NCBI GenBank assembly: GCA_942159475.1
Contig: OW804094.1
Coordinates: 56,974,966 to 57,038,965 of the forward strand
Length of the DNA stretch: 64,000 nucleotides
Origin: Sthenelais limicola
Lineage: Eukaryota; Annelida; Polychaeta; Phyllodocida; Sigalionidae
Direction of reading: 5' to 3'
This document shows positions 1 to 10,525 of the stretch, one piece after another (the first letter of the stretch is position 1; every line of letters starts with the position of its first letter). The notes below the pieces were generated by a model that searched no databases, was not told where the DNA came from, and saw only the letters and a list, made by a program, of their open reading frames with translations. Made by a program: the position numbers and the translations under genes.

Positions 1-1280
1 GTTTATGCATGTCCCCATTATATACTCTTTATTGCTGCAGCACCCCTAATATAACCACTATGTTGCTGCATGACCCCCATTTCACCATCTATTATGCTAG
101 ATGACCCCAATTATACCTTCTATATTGCTGCATGAACCAAGTTATATCTTTTATGTAGCTGCATGACCCCATTATACCCTCTATGTTGCTGCATATTCTC
201 TATTATACCCTATATATTGCTGCATGAATCAGGTTATACCTTCTATGTAGCTGCATGACCCCAATTATACCCAATATGTTGTTTCATGTCCCCCCATTAT
301 AAACTCTATGTTGCTAGATGTCCTCCATTTTACCCTCTATGTTGCTAAATGACCTCCGTTATATCCTCTATGTTGCTGAATTTCCCTCATTAGGCCTATA
401 CCATCTATGTTGGTGCATATCCCCCATCATACCCTCTATGTTGGTGCATACCCCCCATTATATCCTCTATGTTGGTGCGTATCCCCCATTATATCCTCTA
501 TGTTGGTGCATATCCCCCATTATATCCTCTATGTTGGTGCATATCCCCCATCATATCCTCTATGTTGGTGCATATCCCCCATTATATCCTCTATGTTGGT
601 GCATAACCCCCATTATACCCTCTATGTTAATGCACATATCCCCTATTATACCCTCTATTTTGCTGAATGACCCCCAACTATATTTCTATGTTGCCGAATG
701 ACTCCATTATACTCTCTATGTTGCTGCCTAACCCCCATTATATCCTCTATCTTAATGCACATACCCCCCACTTATACCCTCCATTTTGCTGCATATCCCC
801 CAGTATACCCTCTATGTTGCTCCATATCCCCCAGTATACCCTCTATGTTGCTCCATATCCCCCATTATATCCTCTATGTTGCTGCATAACCCACCATAAT
901 ATCCTCTATGTTGCTGCATATCCACTATTAAACCATCTATGTTGCTGCATAACCCCCATTATATCCTCTATGTTAATGCTCATATCCCCTATTATACCCT
1001 CTATTTTGCTGCATATCCCCTAGTATACCCTCTATGTTGCTGCAAAATCACATTATACCCTCTATGTTGCAGCATATCCCCTAGTATACCCTCTATGTTG
1101 CTGCATATCCCCCATTATACCCTCTATGTTGCTGCATATGCACTATTAAACCATCTATGTTGCTGCATAACCCCCATTATATCCTCTATGTTAATGCTCA
1201 TATCCCCAATTATACCCTCTATTTTGCTGCATATCCCCAATTATACCCTCTATGTTGCTGCATATCCCCTATAGCCCGAA
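1..1280. repeat. ~31-bp minisatellite array
   Basis: Tandem array of an approximately 31-bp unit (about 29-32 bp), recognisable by a core like ATGTTGCTGCATATCCCCCA followed by TTATACCCTCT. Variant units contain GGTGCATA or TTAATGCACATA. Around 400-620 the units are nearly identical, suggesting recent local amplification; elsewhere they are more diverged. The array lacks stop codons in several frames, giving spurious overlapping open frames of up to 127 codons, because 31 is not a multiple of three. These are not genes. Confidence 0.9.
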
Positions 1281-1535
1281 CCACTAAATAAGGCCCATAA
1301 ACATTATGTTTCCAGACATCCCTCCAATTGAACCCTAATAGCTTTTTATTTTTTTATACGAGTTCTGAACAAGTATATATATTATCAGAGCTTACAATGT
1401 GGGGAACGGTTTGGTATAACTGTCCCTCTATGTTGCTTCATGACCCCCATTATACCCTCTATTTTGCTGCATGACCCACATTACACCCTCAATTCTTCTG
1501 CATATCCCCCATTATACCCCATAAATTGCCCTTTA
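1281..1535. repeat. Interruption and resumption of the minisatellite
   Basis: About 140 bp of AT-rich unrelated sequence (1281-1425) separates the main array from four or five further degenerate units at about 1425-1535. The array reappears again at 2231-2277, after the LINE fragment, so it was probably continuous before the insertion. Confidence 0.6.
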
Positions 1536-2230
1536 TATAACTATTATCTAAGAGACCCATATCGGGTACAAATTGAAGACTGGAAAAAGGAATCAATCAG
1601 GAGAAGCCTCTTTGTCAGGATTTATAACTTCTGGAACGACCTCCCTCACGGTATAAAGGTAATAGATGAAAAAAAAATATTCAAAAAAGAAATTAAAAAA
1701 GTCCTGATAAAGAGTTTCAAACTGAGGAACGAATTTTGGAATCTAGACGCACTCATGTACTGAGTGTTGCTATTTTGCAACATAAACTACTGAAATCCGG
1801 TATGTATTGCTATACGGCAGCGCTTACGCGTCTAGTTCATGTACCGGGTGTTGCTGTTTTGTAGCAGCTCTTTTGTCAATACAATGTACTGGGTGTTGCT
1901 ATTTTGCATTCACTTTCATTTTTGAGGTTGCTCTATGTGTGTCGCTCGCAGAGGCAAATGTCTCTACTGCCTGAAATTATTTTGATTATATGGTGTGATA
2001 TCCTATTCTAACGACTTTTCCAAGGACTGTCATGAAAATGGACACTGCCCTGGGTGTGTGTTTTTAAATCTCATGTCATTACTATGATGTTACTATATAT
2101 TATATGATATTATTACTTCACTTGTCTGTTATTTTCCTAACATTTTTTCTAAACTCAGCACGCACTGAGAATTATTGTATATATTCGTGCAAAATGTCGT
2201 AGCTGAATAAAAATCTTAAAACAACAAACA
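1536..2230 (+). mobile_element. 5'-truncated LINE 3' end (RT C-terminus plus 3' UTR)
   Basis: The frame from about 1536 to 1763 encodes a stretch ending RIYNFWNDLP...LDALMY. The R-[ST]-F-x-x-R-x-x-x-x-W-N-x-L-P pattern is typical of the C-terminal end of non-LTR retrotransposon reverse transcriptases. Downstream is a 3' UTR with three near-copies of TGTACTGGGTGTTGCTATTT (about 1757, 1840 and 1884), then an AATAAA-type signal near 2206 and an A-rich tail ending by about 2230. The upstream part of the element is missing, as expected for 5' truncation on insertion. It lies inside the minisatellite array. The clade is not determined. Confidence 0.7.
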
Positions 2231-2280
2231 ACCCTCTATGTTGTTGCATGTCACATTATACAATTTTTATTGCTGCAAAA
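2231..2280. repeat. Distal piece of the minisatellite
   Basis: One or two degenerate units (CCCTCTATGTTGTTGCATGT and a following partial) immediately after the LINE tail. This supports insertion of the LINE into the array. Confidence 0.55.
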
Positions 2281-2317
2281 AAATTGAATAAAATGAAATT
2301 TTAAGAGTTACTGGATA

Positions 2318-3105
2318 GTGGATTTTTACCATTTCTCCCCTCCTGAGGGGCTTATTGCTGCTGCATTTTTGATAATAGTGTACATTTTTGATAATAGTGT
2401 GATCTATATGAATATAGATAGATCCCCAATCTACTTCTTGGTAGGCTTATTTGCATATATAAGGCCCAAAATGGCTGAAATATTGAAAGTAAAAAAGGTC
2501 ACGCAATCTATTAAATTTCAGCATCTCTAGAAAATCTGATTCCCAACAAAGAAAGAAAATAAAGATTAAATTCTATTCTAGACAAGCTATTGTATGTTGG
2601 ATATAACTGACCAATTCGCTTTTCAGAGGGGCTCATTGCTATACCATTTTCCACTACAGTGTGCCAATGGTAATCAAGGAGGTCATCTGTTTGTAAGCAA
2701 CCAATATATAATAAAATTCAAATAACCAACCTCATTCTACCTTTTTGGACTAATATAGGTGGTGGATGCGAATAAAATCTTATTTCTCATATGAATTGAC
2801 AACAAGGGGCTCACTCTGCTTGGAATTGTACATGAATCTGTGACCATGGAAATACCTCGTTGCTAAGGAACTAAGGCAGATAGAACAATTTCACGGATAT
2901 CATTGAATTCCTTGGGGTCGATTTAGTGGGGGTAGGTGTCATCAAAATCAAAATATCTCTAAAGCTCACAGAGATATGGACCGATTCCTTCTCAGCCAAT
3001 CAGATTTCAGCTAATTAGCATAAATAGGGCCCAAAATGACCGAAGTATTGAAAATAAAAAATGCCGCTCATTCTCATCGTTTTCAGCACCCCTTGAAAAC
3101 CTCTA
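2318..3105. repeat. Diverged dispersed or tandem repeat region, non-coding
   Basis: Two segments about 570 bp apart are clearly related: 2443-2532 and 3011-3100 share GGCCCAAAATGRCYGAARTATTGAAARTAAAAAA-like sequence and similar right flanks. GGGGCTYAYTGCT-type words recur at about 2345, 2630 and 2810. I see no coding potential. It is probably a diverged tandem or dispersed non-autonomous repeat of unknown family. Confidence 0.5.
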
Positions 3106-3608
3106 TATCAATTGAGAAAATAAAATAAACATTGATATTTAAAAAAATGGCCATAAGGCCCTGGACTACTACCTTAGAACAGTGGCATGATATACCACAT
3201 AATCTCTGAACCTGATGTGCAGTAGCCCTTTTATGGGATTTGAAATAGTCCAGTTCATGGTGAAGCTTAGCCATTTTTCCTAATGGTAGAGAAAGAGTCA
3301 TTTGCAATGAGTTGATCTATATGCCCAGAAAGGTAGTAAGCTGAGCAGGCGAGGAACCAAGGTCTCCCAGCACGCTGATGAGGTCCATTTGAATAGTCTG
3401 ACACTGCTCAAAGCTGGCACCGACTACCGTAATATCATCCAGGTAATTAATTACTCTATGGTGACCGCGACAATTCATAGCATTATCAACAAAATCACTG
3501 AGGGCTGAGAAGATGAAGGGGGCCAAATGCAGGCCGAAACACAGGCATGCCTCTTGTCATCCCACTCAATGCCCTGCATCTCCCACTGATCAGGGGCAAT
3601 GGAGACAG
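3083..3608 (-). pseudogene. Ngaro/DIRS-type reverse transcriptase, downstream half
   Basis: Read on the minus strand this region encodes, across shifted frames, SIAPDQWEMQGIEWD, then LAPFIFSALSDFVDNA, the catalytic-box motif INYLDDITVVGAS, TTFLGI, and finally ELDYFKSHKRATAHQVQRLCG with HCSKVV. This order matches the palm and connection region of reverse transcriptases of tyrosine-recombinase retrotransposons, in which a YLDD box and a later LGI plus an R-R-A-T...Q-L-C-G segment are typical. Frames change between pieces (about 3480-3540 and 3300-3320), so it is not functional. It is cut off at 3609 by the poly(A) of a LINE in the same orientation. The N-terminal half of such an RT lies at 17.2-17.55 kb, possibly the same original element. 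Confidence 0.75.
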
Positions 3609-4035
3609 ATTTTTTTTTAACACATTTTATTGACAATTTCACATTCGTGATACGTTTCATGTCATAGAAATTATTACAAATATTCAATTCGATTAGCTAT
3701 GAGAATTTAACATCAGTTTAACATTATTTCTATACATTAATTTCAGTACAATCTCGACAATAGGCTTTTGTGATTCTTCTATACCTTTAATTTCTTACGT
3801 ATGCCTATATAGCTTGTATTTTCAGTCGAGTTTCTCTAGACCTATATTATATACTGTTATTTCACCTTTTTCTTTGTAATTTTTTTTGTGCCCAAACTAA
3901 AAGAAATTAGATTACATATACAAGGAGAGAACCGTCATGGTATAAAACACTAGATTTCACAAATCCGTTCGATTTCAGCTTAATCACACCAAAGAAAATC
4001 TATATAAATGTTTCATCTTTTCAGGTCATACTATT

Positions 4036-5364
4036 TTACTTATAACCAATCGTTCGATTGCTTGATGGCCTGGCCATTTGCTGTATATTTTGCTCATCCT
4101 CTTTTCGAATAAGCATTTGTCCCAAAACACAGATTTCTGCTCTCTTATACATTTGATCAATATACAAATCGTTATACAGGTCTATAATGGGTACATAATT
4201 TCGCTGATGATAGATAATTCTTATACCACGATTAAGCACACTTTGCAGTTTTCTGGTTTCTGTTTGATTGACCAGATCGTATACAATGAGACCATATTCG
4301 CTAAGAGATAATATATGTGACTTGAAGATTTTTGTCGCAATATTAATATCCAGATAGTACCTTAAACGTGAAAGTTGACTAATTTTATTTTGTAGTCTTC
4401 CTCTGATCTGTTTGAAGTGATCGACAATCATCGGGAATCATCAATGTTAAATCCTAAATATTTGACATTTTTGTCCAAGGACATTGGCAGCCCATTCACA
4501 TATATATTTCCCATCAGACCGCCTTGCAGTCGTATTCTTCTCAACCTGATTTTCGACCCAATAATTTGTGCCAGACATTTTTTTGCATTAATTTGGAGCT
4601 TATTCATATACATCCAGTTAATGACATTGTTAGAGGCATTCTGTGAAATATGAAGCACATCAAGAGTATTTGATCCCGTCACAGTCACTGAGGTGTCGTC
4701 AGCGTATATGGTCATGTTTACCTTAGCCTGAGCAATATTTTCGAAATCATGATACAGGCATCGTGGCAAATCATTAACATAAATAATGAAAATCAGGGGT
4801 CCAATCAAGCTTCCTTGAGGAATTCCTGTTTTAATATCAACTGGGTCCGATACTATATTATTCAGACATGCTTTTTGCTTTCTACCAGCTAGATAATTTT
4901 CGATTATTCTTATAATTCCAGAGTTCACTTGATAGTACCTTAGCTTCTTTAACAGGATTTCATGGTTAATGCAATTGAAAGCTTTGGCTACATCGAAGTA
5001 CATTGCTAAGCTAAGCTTGCCTTGATCTATCCCTGATAGTAAAGGGTCTAAGATCACCTTGGGATCTTGTAAAAAGGTTATTCATATTCATATGATTTCT
5101 AAGCGAGAGGCAAATAAAGTGTTCCAAAATTTTTTAAGGTAGTGGCACCATGACAATTGGTCTTAGATTATTAAATAATCGAAGATTTCCAGATTTCGGG
5201 ATCGGTATAGCCGTGTATTCCTTCCATTCATCAGGAATTTTGTTGGTTGATATACACTGTTTTAGAAGTCTATATAAAATAACACTCTTTCGCTCAAATA
5301 CAAACTTTAAAATTGAGCTGTTTATCCAATCTAGACCTGAGTTTGTGATGGATACCTGTGTCAC
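4036..5364 (-). pseudogene. LINE A reverse transcriptase domain, frameshifted
   Basis: Three overlapping frames together encode an RT. 5134-5364 carries IPDEWKEYTAIPIPKSG and NNLRPI (finger motifs). 4428-5057 carries MYFDVAKAFNCINHE (first catalytic Asp, F-D-x-x-x-A-F), the TGIPQGSLIGPLIFIIYVNDLP motif, and IYADDTSV (YADD catalytic box), ending at KYLGFNID. 4036-4431 carries the C-terminal thumb region with SEYGLIVYD and NRGIRIIY. The catalytic motifs are conserved, but at least two frameshifts separate the pieces, so this copy cannot make a continuous enzyme. The product would reverse transcribe the element's RNA at a nicked target. Confidence 0.85.
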
Positions 5365-6476
5365 CCATGTCTCTGAAGAACAAGTTTAGCTTGTTGCTTG
5401 CCTCTATACCTTGTATCACTGACCCTTCATGTATAAACGATTCTGGGATAGGCTTTTTGCCTTTGCCAACTAATTTGTTTATTTCAGCCCAGAATTTTCT
5501 GCTGTTACCTTCACAGCTTGTTAATAATTTTGTTATTTCACGCTTCTTGGCCTCTCTAATCAGCCTTGAAACTCTTCTTCTGGCTGTTTTAGCAGCTTCC
5601 CAGTCAGTTAAGAGGTTGGACCCTTTAGCTCGGATAAATAGGGCGTCCCTGTTTCTTATTTCACCAATAATATCTCTACTCAGGATCATCTTACCTCTTC
5701 GTACAATCTTATATTTCCTTAAAGGGCAGACCTTGCCTAGAAGATTTTGAAGTATTGATTTAAATCGCAACCAACTATCATTCGTAATGTTTTCCCCTGG
5801 AGGAAATATTGAGTCTTCTAATACATGTCTAGTAATAAATACCTCCAATTCATTCCAGTTTATCCTGTCAAACCTTCTACTTTTTTCCTCTGTTATTGTT
5901 CGAGGATATGAGCATTTCTTTATTATAAGGTAGGTTGGAAGATGATCTGATAGACTTGTATTGAGGGTCCCGAATGATTGTACATTATTATGATTGGTAG
6001 CCATTATATCAAGCAGGCTTTCTTTTTGTAACCCTAGTCTGGTTGCGTCCGAAATATACTGTTTAAGACTAAATTCACCTAGGCAATGCTTGAGATTATC
6101 AACACGATCGTCGTCCTTGATCAGTAGATCAAGGTTTAAATCACCACATAATATAATATAGTGATTACGATAATTAGTGCTAATATAACCTAGGACTTCA
6201 CTCAGTTCATTAATGTACATTTGTTTGTTACCTGCTGGAGGTCTATAGCTGTTGAGGAAAATTAGTTTTTTCCTGTTACCAGGTTTAACTTTGAGAACTT
6301 GGAGTTCGATATGAGCATTACTTATATTTCTTTCCTCAAGAATCCAGGGATCAACTGTATAGTCACTAGAGATAAAGGTACATAACCCTCCTCCTTGTAT
6401 GATACTACCATCATCTCGACTACCTCTATCTAGTCTAAATAGGTTATATTTCTCGTTGAACATAAGATGCGAGTCT
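5294..6476 (-). pseudogene. LINE A endonuclease, downstream part (split gene)
   Basis: This open frame encodes most of an apurinic/apyrimidinic-like endonuclease followed by the linker to RT. Visible motifs are GGGLCTFI, the NSYRPPAG segment, ILCGDLNLDLL (D-x-N catalytic motif), DATRLG...SLLDIMATN, and SDHLPTYLII (S-D-H motif). The linker contains repeated R-x-R/K residues. The N-terminus, with the first catalytic N and E motifs, is missing here because the Harbinger insertion lies at 6476-6478; it is found at 15246-15413. In such elements this enzyme nicks target DNA. The frame beyond 6478 runs into transposon sequence. Confidence 0.85.
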
Positions 6477-6478
6477 AA

Positions 6479-6830
6479 AGGCGGACCCACACATAGAATG
6501 ACATGCGCCGATTTCAAAACAGAGCCGATTCCATCACTCCCGATGAATCAGGAGTAAATCCTGGGATTTCAGAATTTAGTAATTTTGTAATCGGGAGTGT
6601 TTTGGGAGACCCACACATGAAAAATGTTCTCCAGATTCGGGGCCAAGCCCACACATAGCCAATTCCAGGGCCGATTTGGTTGCCGATTCTGTATGCCGAT
6701 CTGAGATTGACCGCACCAAACTGCAAATGAGCATTAAAAAAGTGACGCTAGGTGGGGTACCGAGCAGCTCTTGGACATCACTGGCGGCAAATTAGGGCGG
6801 GCATTCATTTGGGGCCATAAAAACTCCAAG
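6479..6830 (+). promoter_or_regulatory. Harbinger left terminus and subterminal repeats
   Basis: Contains the left terminal repeat and three direct copies of a CCCACACAT motif (6484-6494, 6608-6618, 6648-6658), interspersed with GATTC/AATCGGGAG words. In Harbinger elements the subterminal repeats are bound by the Myb-like and transposase proteins, so these are candidate binding sites. The region also supplies the 5' flank of the transposase gene. Confidence 0.55.
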
Positions 6831-9077
6831 ATGGACGACCTTTTTGTACACCCGGCACCGATGCTAGCGATTCTAGGTGTGACCATGGCCTTTATGGAAG
6901 AGGAAGAGGCTAATAATGAAACTAGGATCTGGATGAAGCCATGGCTTCGTCGCAGAGACGATCCCGACTATGTGTGTCAAACCATGTATATACTGTACAG
7001 GGAGCTTCTTGACGTAAGTGTGATCAGAGACTTGCCATTCCTCCTAATGTACTGTCTCTCGTGTGATGCTGCCTGCTGACCAGGTGTACCATATTTTGTT
7101 ACTGATAATAAGTACTCCTTTACAGTTGAAAAAATAAGTTAGCATAGCTTTCTGCTGTAACCAGTCCAGTTATAACCTGCCATAGATCACCCACATGCCT
7201 GGGCAGCCTGACAATCAGTCATATATGCTGCTAATTAGATCACATGTCTGTCTCATTACATGTCCCATTACATATCCGTTACTTGTAATTGAATGAAACT
7301 GTTGATAAAATTCGAAATAATTAGTAATCTCCAATTTTTGAGCAATAAAGTCCTGATTATTGATATTTGTTATATGTATTCATTTTAGTATGTTTATAAT
7401 TTAAATCGTTTTTCGTTATTTAGTTGAATTGATTTATTGAATTTGCTCTACAGGATGGTGAAGAGTCGCATCTCATGCGCACCCTAAGGATGCCCCCTGC
7501 AATCTTTGAGGAGTTGCTTGAACTCTTGCGTCCACACATAACCAAGAAAACGATGAAGTGGCGCAAGCCCATTTGTGCAGAAGTGAGACTCTGTATTACC
7601 CTAAGATTTTTGTGTTTAGGTAAGAAACAAGTGTGGCCTTTTGCTTATTGCCAACATAGTTACCTTTAGCTCGGCTATATTCCTAGTCGTGGGAAATTTA
7701 TAATGTTTAACTCACTTTTGTAATGGACCTGATATCTACAATGACAGTATTTTTTATGTACGATGTGATTCAATAATTAATTAATTTATAACTAAATATC
7801 CACTTTAACTGTTGATGTTTAAAATTTTTAGGAGACGGATTCTGGTCCATCCATCAACAGTTTCAGGTGGGCCTGAGTACCGTCGCGGTCATTGTGTACG
7901 AGACTGTCAGGGCCATATATAAGGTTCTACAACCCATGTATATGCAGGTAAGGTATAAAATTTGCAAATTAAATAAGTTTTAGTGTTTGAACGTATCATT
8001 GTTAAGAATTGCCCTCTTTTTGTTCTGCAATGTATGACATTTTCCGAGATTAGCTACCTATAGGAAAGTCCTAAATAATTGTTAGTAATAAATAATGTAA
8101 TTTTTGTTCTGTGTGAAATAAGTAGGTTTTTGAAGGTATTTAGCTTAGGAAGTCTGTGATCCGGCCCTGATAACGATCTCTGTCGCCCCGGACATACCAC
8201 AAACCTTTTCCTTATTGGCCTGATTTTTGGACAGTTTACAGTTGGTTATTTATTCTCTTATCAGGTTCCAAAAACTGAGAAGGAGTGGAAGAAAATTGCC
8301 AGTGACTACAACACCCGATGGAACTTACCCAATGTAATTGGGGCCGTTGATGGCAAACACATACACATTCAGAAGCCGCGCAAATCAGAAAGTGTGTTTC
8401 ATAATTACAAACAGTATTTTTCGATAGTACTAATGGCTGTTGTCGACGCCAATTATAACTTTGTTTATATTGATGTGGGTGCAGAGGGCTCAGCAAGTGA
8501 TGGTGGGATTTGGGGTGACTGTTCAATAAAGAAAAAAATTGCGTCATGCCGTAATCCGCTGAACATCCCACCACGGTGTCACATTGAAGGTTTGCAGCAG
8601 TCTCTAAGTTTCTATCTGGTTGGGGACGACGCATTCCCGCTGTCTACATACCTGATGAAACCCTATCCAGGGCAGGGATTGGCAGTTAAGGAAAGAATCT
8701 TTAATTATCGATTGTCACGCTGCAGAAGGATCGTAGAAAATGCATTTGGCATACTGACTGCAAAGTTTGCCATATTCCGACAAGACTTGCGCATGAGAGT
8801 TGATCGGGTCGAAGACATTGTGAAGGCAACTTGTGCCCTTCACAATTTCATGCGGGCCCGATGTGGCAGTCAGTATATTGGCATTGACTTGGTTGACCAT
8901 GAAGATGAGCTGCATCGGTTGTGCCCTGGCACATGGAGGCAGGTGGCTATTGTTGAGGGTCTTGCAGCGTTATCTCCGCGTAACAGCTATCAAGCTGCTA
9001 AGGCCATGCGCAATCACTTGGCCAGTTACTGCGTTGAAGCTGGAAGTGTTGATTGGCAGTATGGTTTAGTGGACTGA
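6831..9077 (+). CDS. HARBI1-like (PIF/Harbinger) transposase, 4 exons
   Basis: Exons 6831-7013, 7454-7619, 7832-7947 and 8265-9077 join in phase (donors GTAAGT, GTAAG, GTAAGG; acceptors CAG, TAG, CAG) to give about 425 aa. The first ATG is at 6831 (MDDLFVHP). The N-terminal half has the helix-turn-helix-like run ending FLCLGDGFWSIHQQFQVG. The DDE nuclease core is in exon 4: IGAVDGKH (first Asp), VVDANYNFVYIDVG, LVGDDAFPL (second Asp) and RRIVENAFGIL (Glu), followed by the ALHNF signature. Length and motif order match active Harbinger transposases. It cuts at the terminal repeats and inserts at TWA sites. A poly(A) signal (AATAAA) lies within a few bases after the stop. The gene appears intact; the alternative non-AUG upstream start (6771) is less likely. 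Confidence 0.95.
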
Positions 9078-10525
9078 ATAATAAAAAATGTCAAGGGTAA
9101 TGTTTCCTGATGAAAATTGTATGATGTAGCCTCACTTGCTAATCGCCTTCGATATGTAGAAAATATATATTCACAGCTTGGGTGGTGGAATATGTTTGTG
9201 TGACTCAATTGACATTCACGCCCAGCAGTAAGTATTTTTGCCTATGCCAAACTTGCCAAACTTGCCAAACAATGCGGGTTTTTTTAACACTGCTAATTGT
9301 GGGTAGTTCATGTCACCAAACACAAACGGTATTTGTAGTCTCATTGGTATTTCTATAGTGCTTGCGTGTACTTATTCAAACCTAAAAGAATTACTTAAGA
9401 TGTCCGTAACTAGTTATTGTACTTTTGCTAGATGACTCGTGAAACTGTATGTTGCTTCCAAATACACCATTGAAGATGCAGTATTTATTGATGTGGATTA
9501 TAATAAAATGTCAGCCTTTAGTGTTACAAGCTGTATTCGGTCTGTTGTATTTTATTATGTACTCTAACCAAGATTGAATTTCAAGTAATTAAAAATATCA
9601 GTCTTTGCTTAAATATTTATTTATTGAATCGAAAACTCGTCTACACGTCTACAAACGCACTGCATGTGACAGTGACTCAGTCGCCCCTAGCACCTAACAT
9701 GTCACCGAACATCTGACATATCAACTCTGAAGTTTAAAATAGAAATTTACCTAATTTACGTACCAAAGGTAAATGATATAGACATTTTCTAGGACCGGAG
9801 AGATGCAATGATCATATGCCTCACAATAATACAACCAGTCTACCTAAAATATGAACACAGTTCAGTGGTAACAGAGAGCACCATTCTGATTTTGTATACT
9901 GTTAACAATGAAGCATGTGAAGCCTACTAAAAAAAGCGCCAAGTAACTATCTGATTAAAATAACCCTAAACAGAGAAATCTACATGCTGCGACTCTGCTG
10001 GGAACATCTAAACTTCTGAAAACAATAAAAACAATAAACTTCAACTGTAAAAACGTTAATAGCAACGTACATCATCGCAATGTCTAATGTGACATCATCA
10101 GATTAAAATGGTTTCTGCTCGATACAAAATACAGGGTTTAAATGTATATTAAAATGCTTTATCATGTATCGATAAGTTTTGTATAACCAATTTCTATATG
10201 TTCTCAACCTTGATCTAAATTGAGACATTGATCTCACATTTGTAGAAAGACACTACACTACACCATTACACTACACCATTACAGTCGGATACAATCGTCC
10301 AAACGTTTCATCTACACACTAAACACTAACTAACAAGTAAGGAAGGAACAGGAATTGTGAACATTACAGTTACATTACATATTTGTATACAAAAATACAA
10401 GTGAAGCAATGCACAACACTGTGGTTAGAGAAGAATGCACCTCATTACCACCTCATTCTCACAATTTGGAGCTATTAATAGCTGTTAAAATACTCCCAAA
10501 TTTCTGACAAGGTTCTCACAGGCTC
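9078..10525. other. Intergenic region between the convergent Harbinger genes
   Basis: About 1.45 kb of AT-rich DNA between the two stop codons, holding the 3' UTRs of both genes. A few short simple repeats are visible (GCCAAACTT repeats near 9246-9270; CACTACACCATTA repeats near 10254-10282). I see no coding sequence. Confidence 0.7.

Noticed and set aside
318..1274. Overlapping open frames of 63-127 codons, rich in Tyr, Pro, Cys
   Set aside because: They are translations of the ~31-bp minisatellite in different frames; no start context, no domain, identical repeats.
6514..6726. 70-codon minus-strand frame at the left Harbinger end
   Set aside because: Lies in subterminal repeats outside both transposon genes and has no domain.
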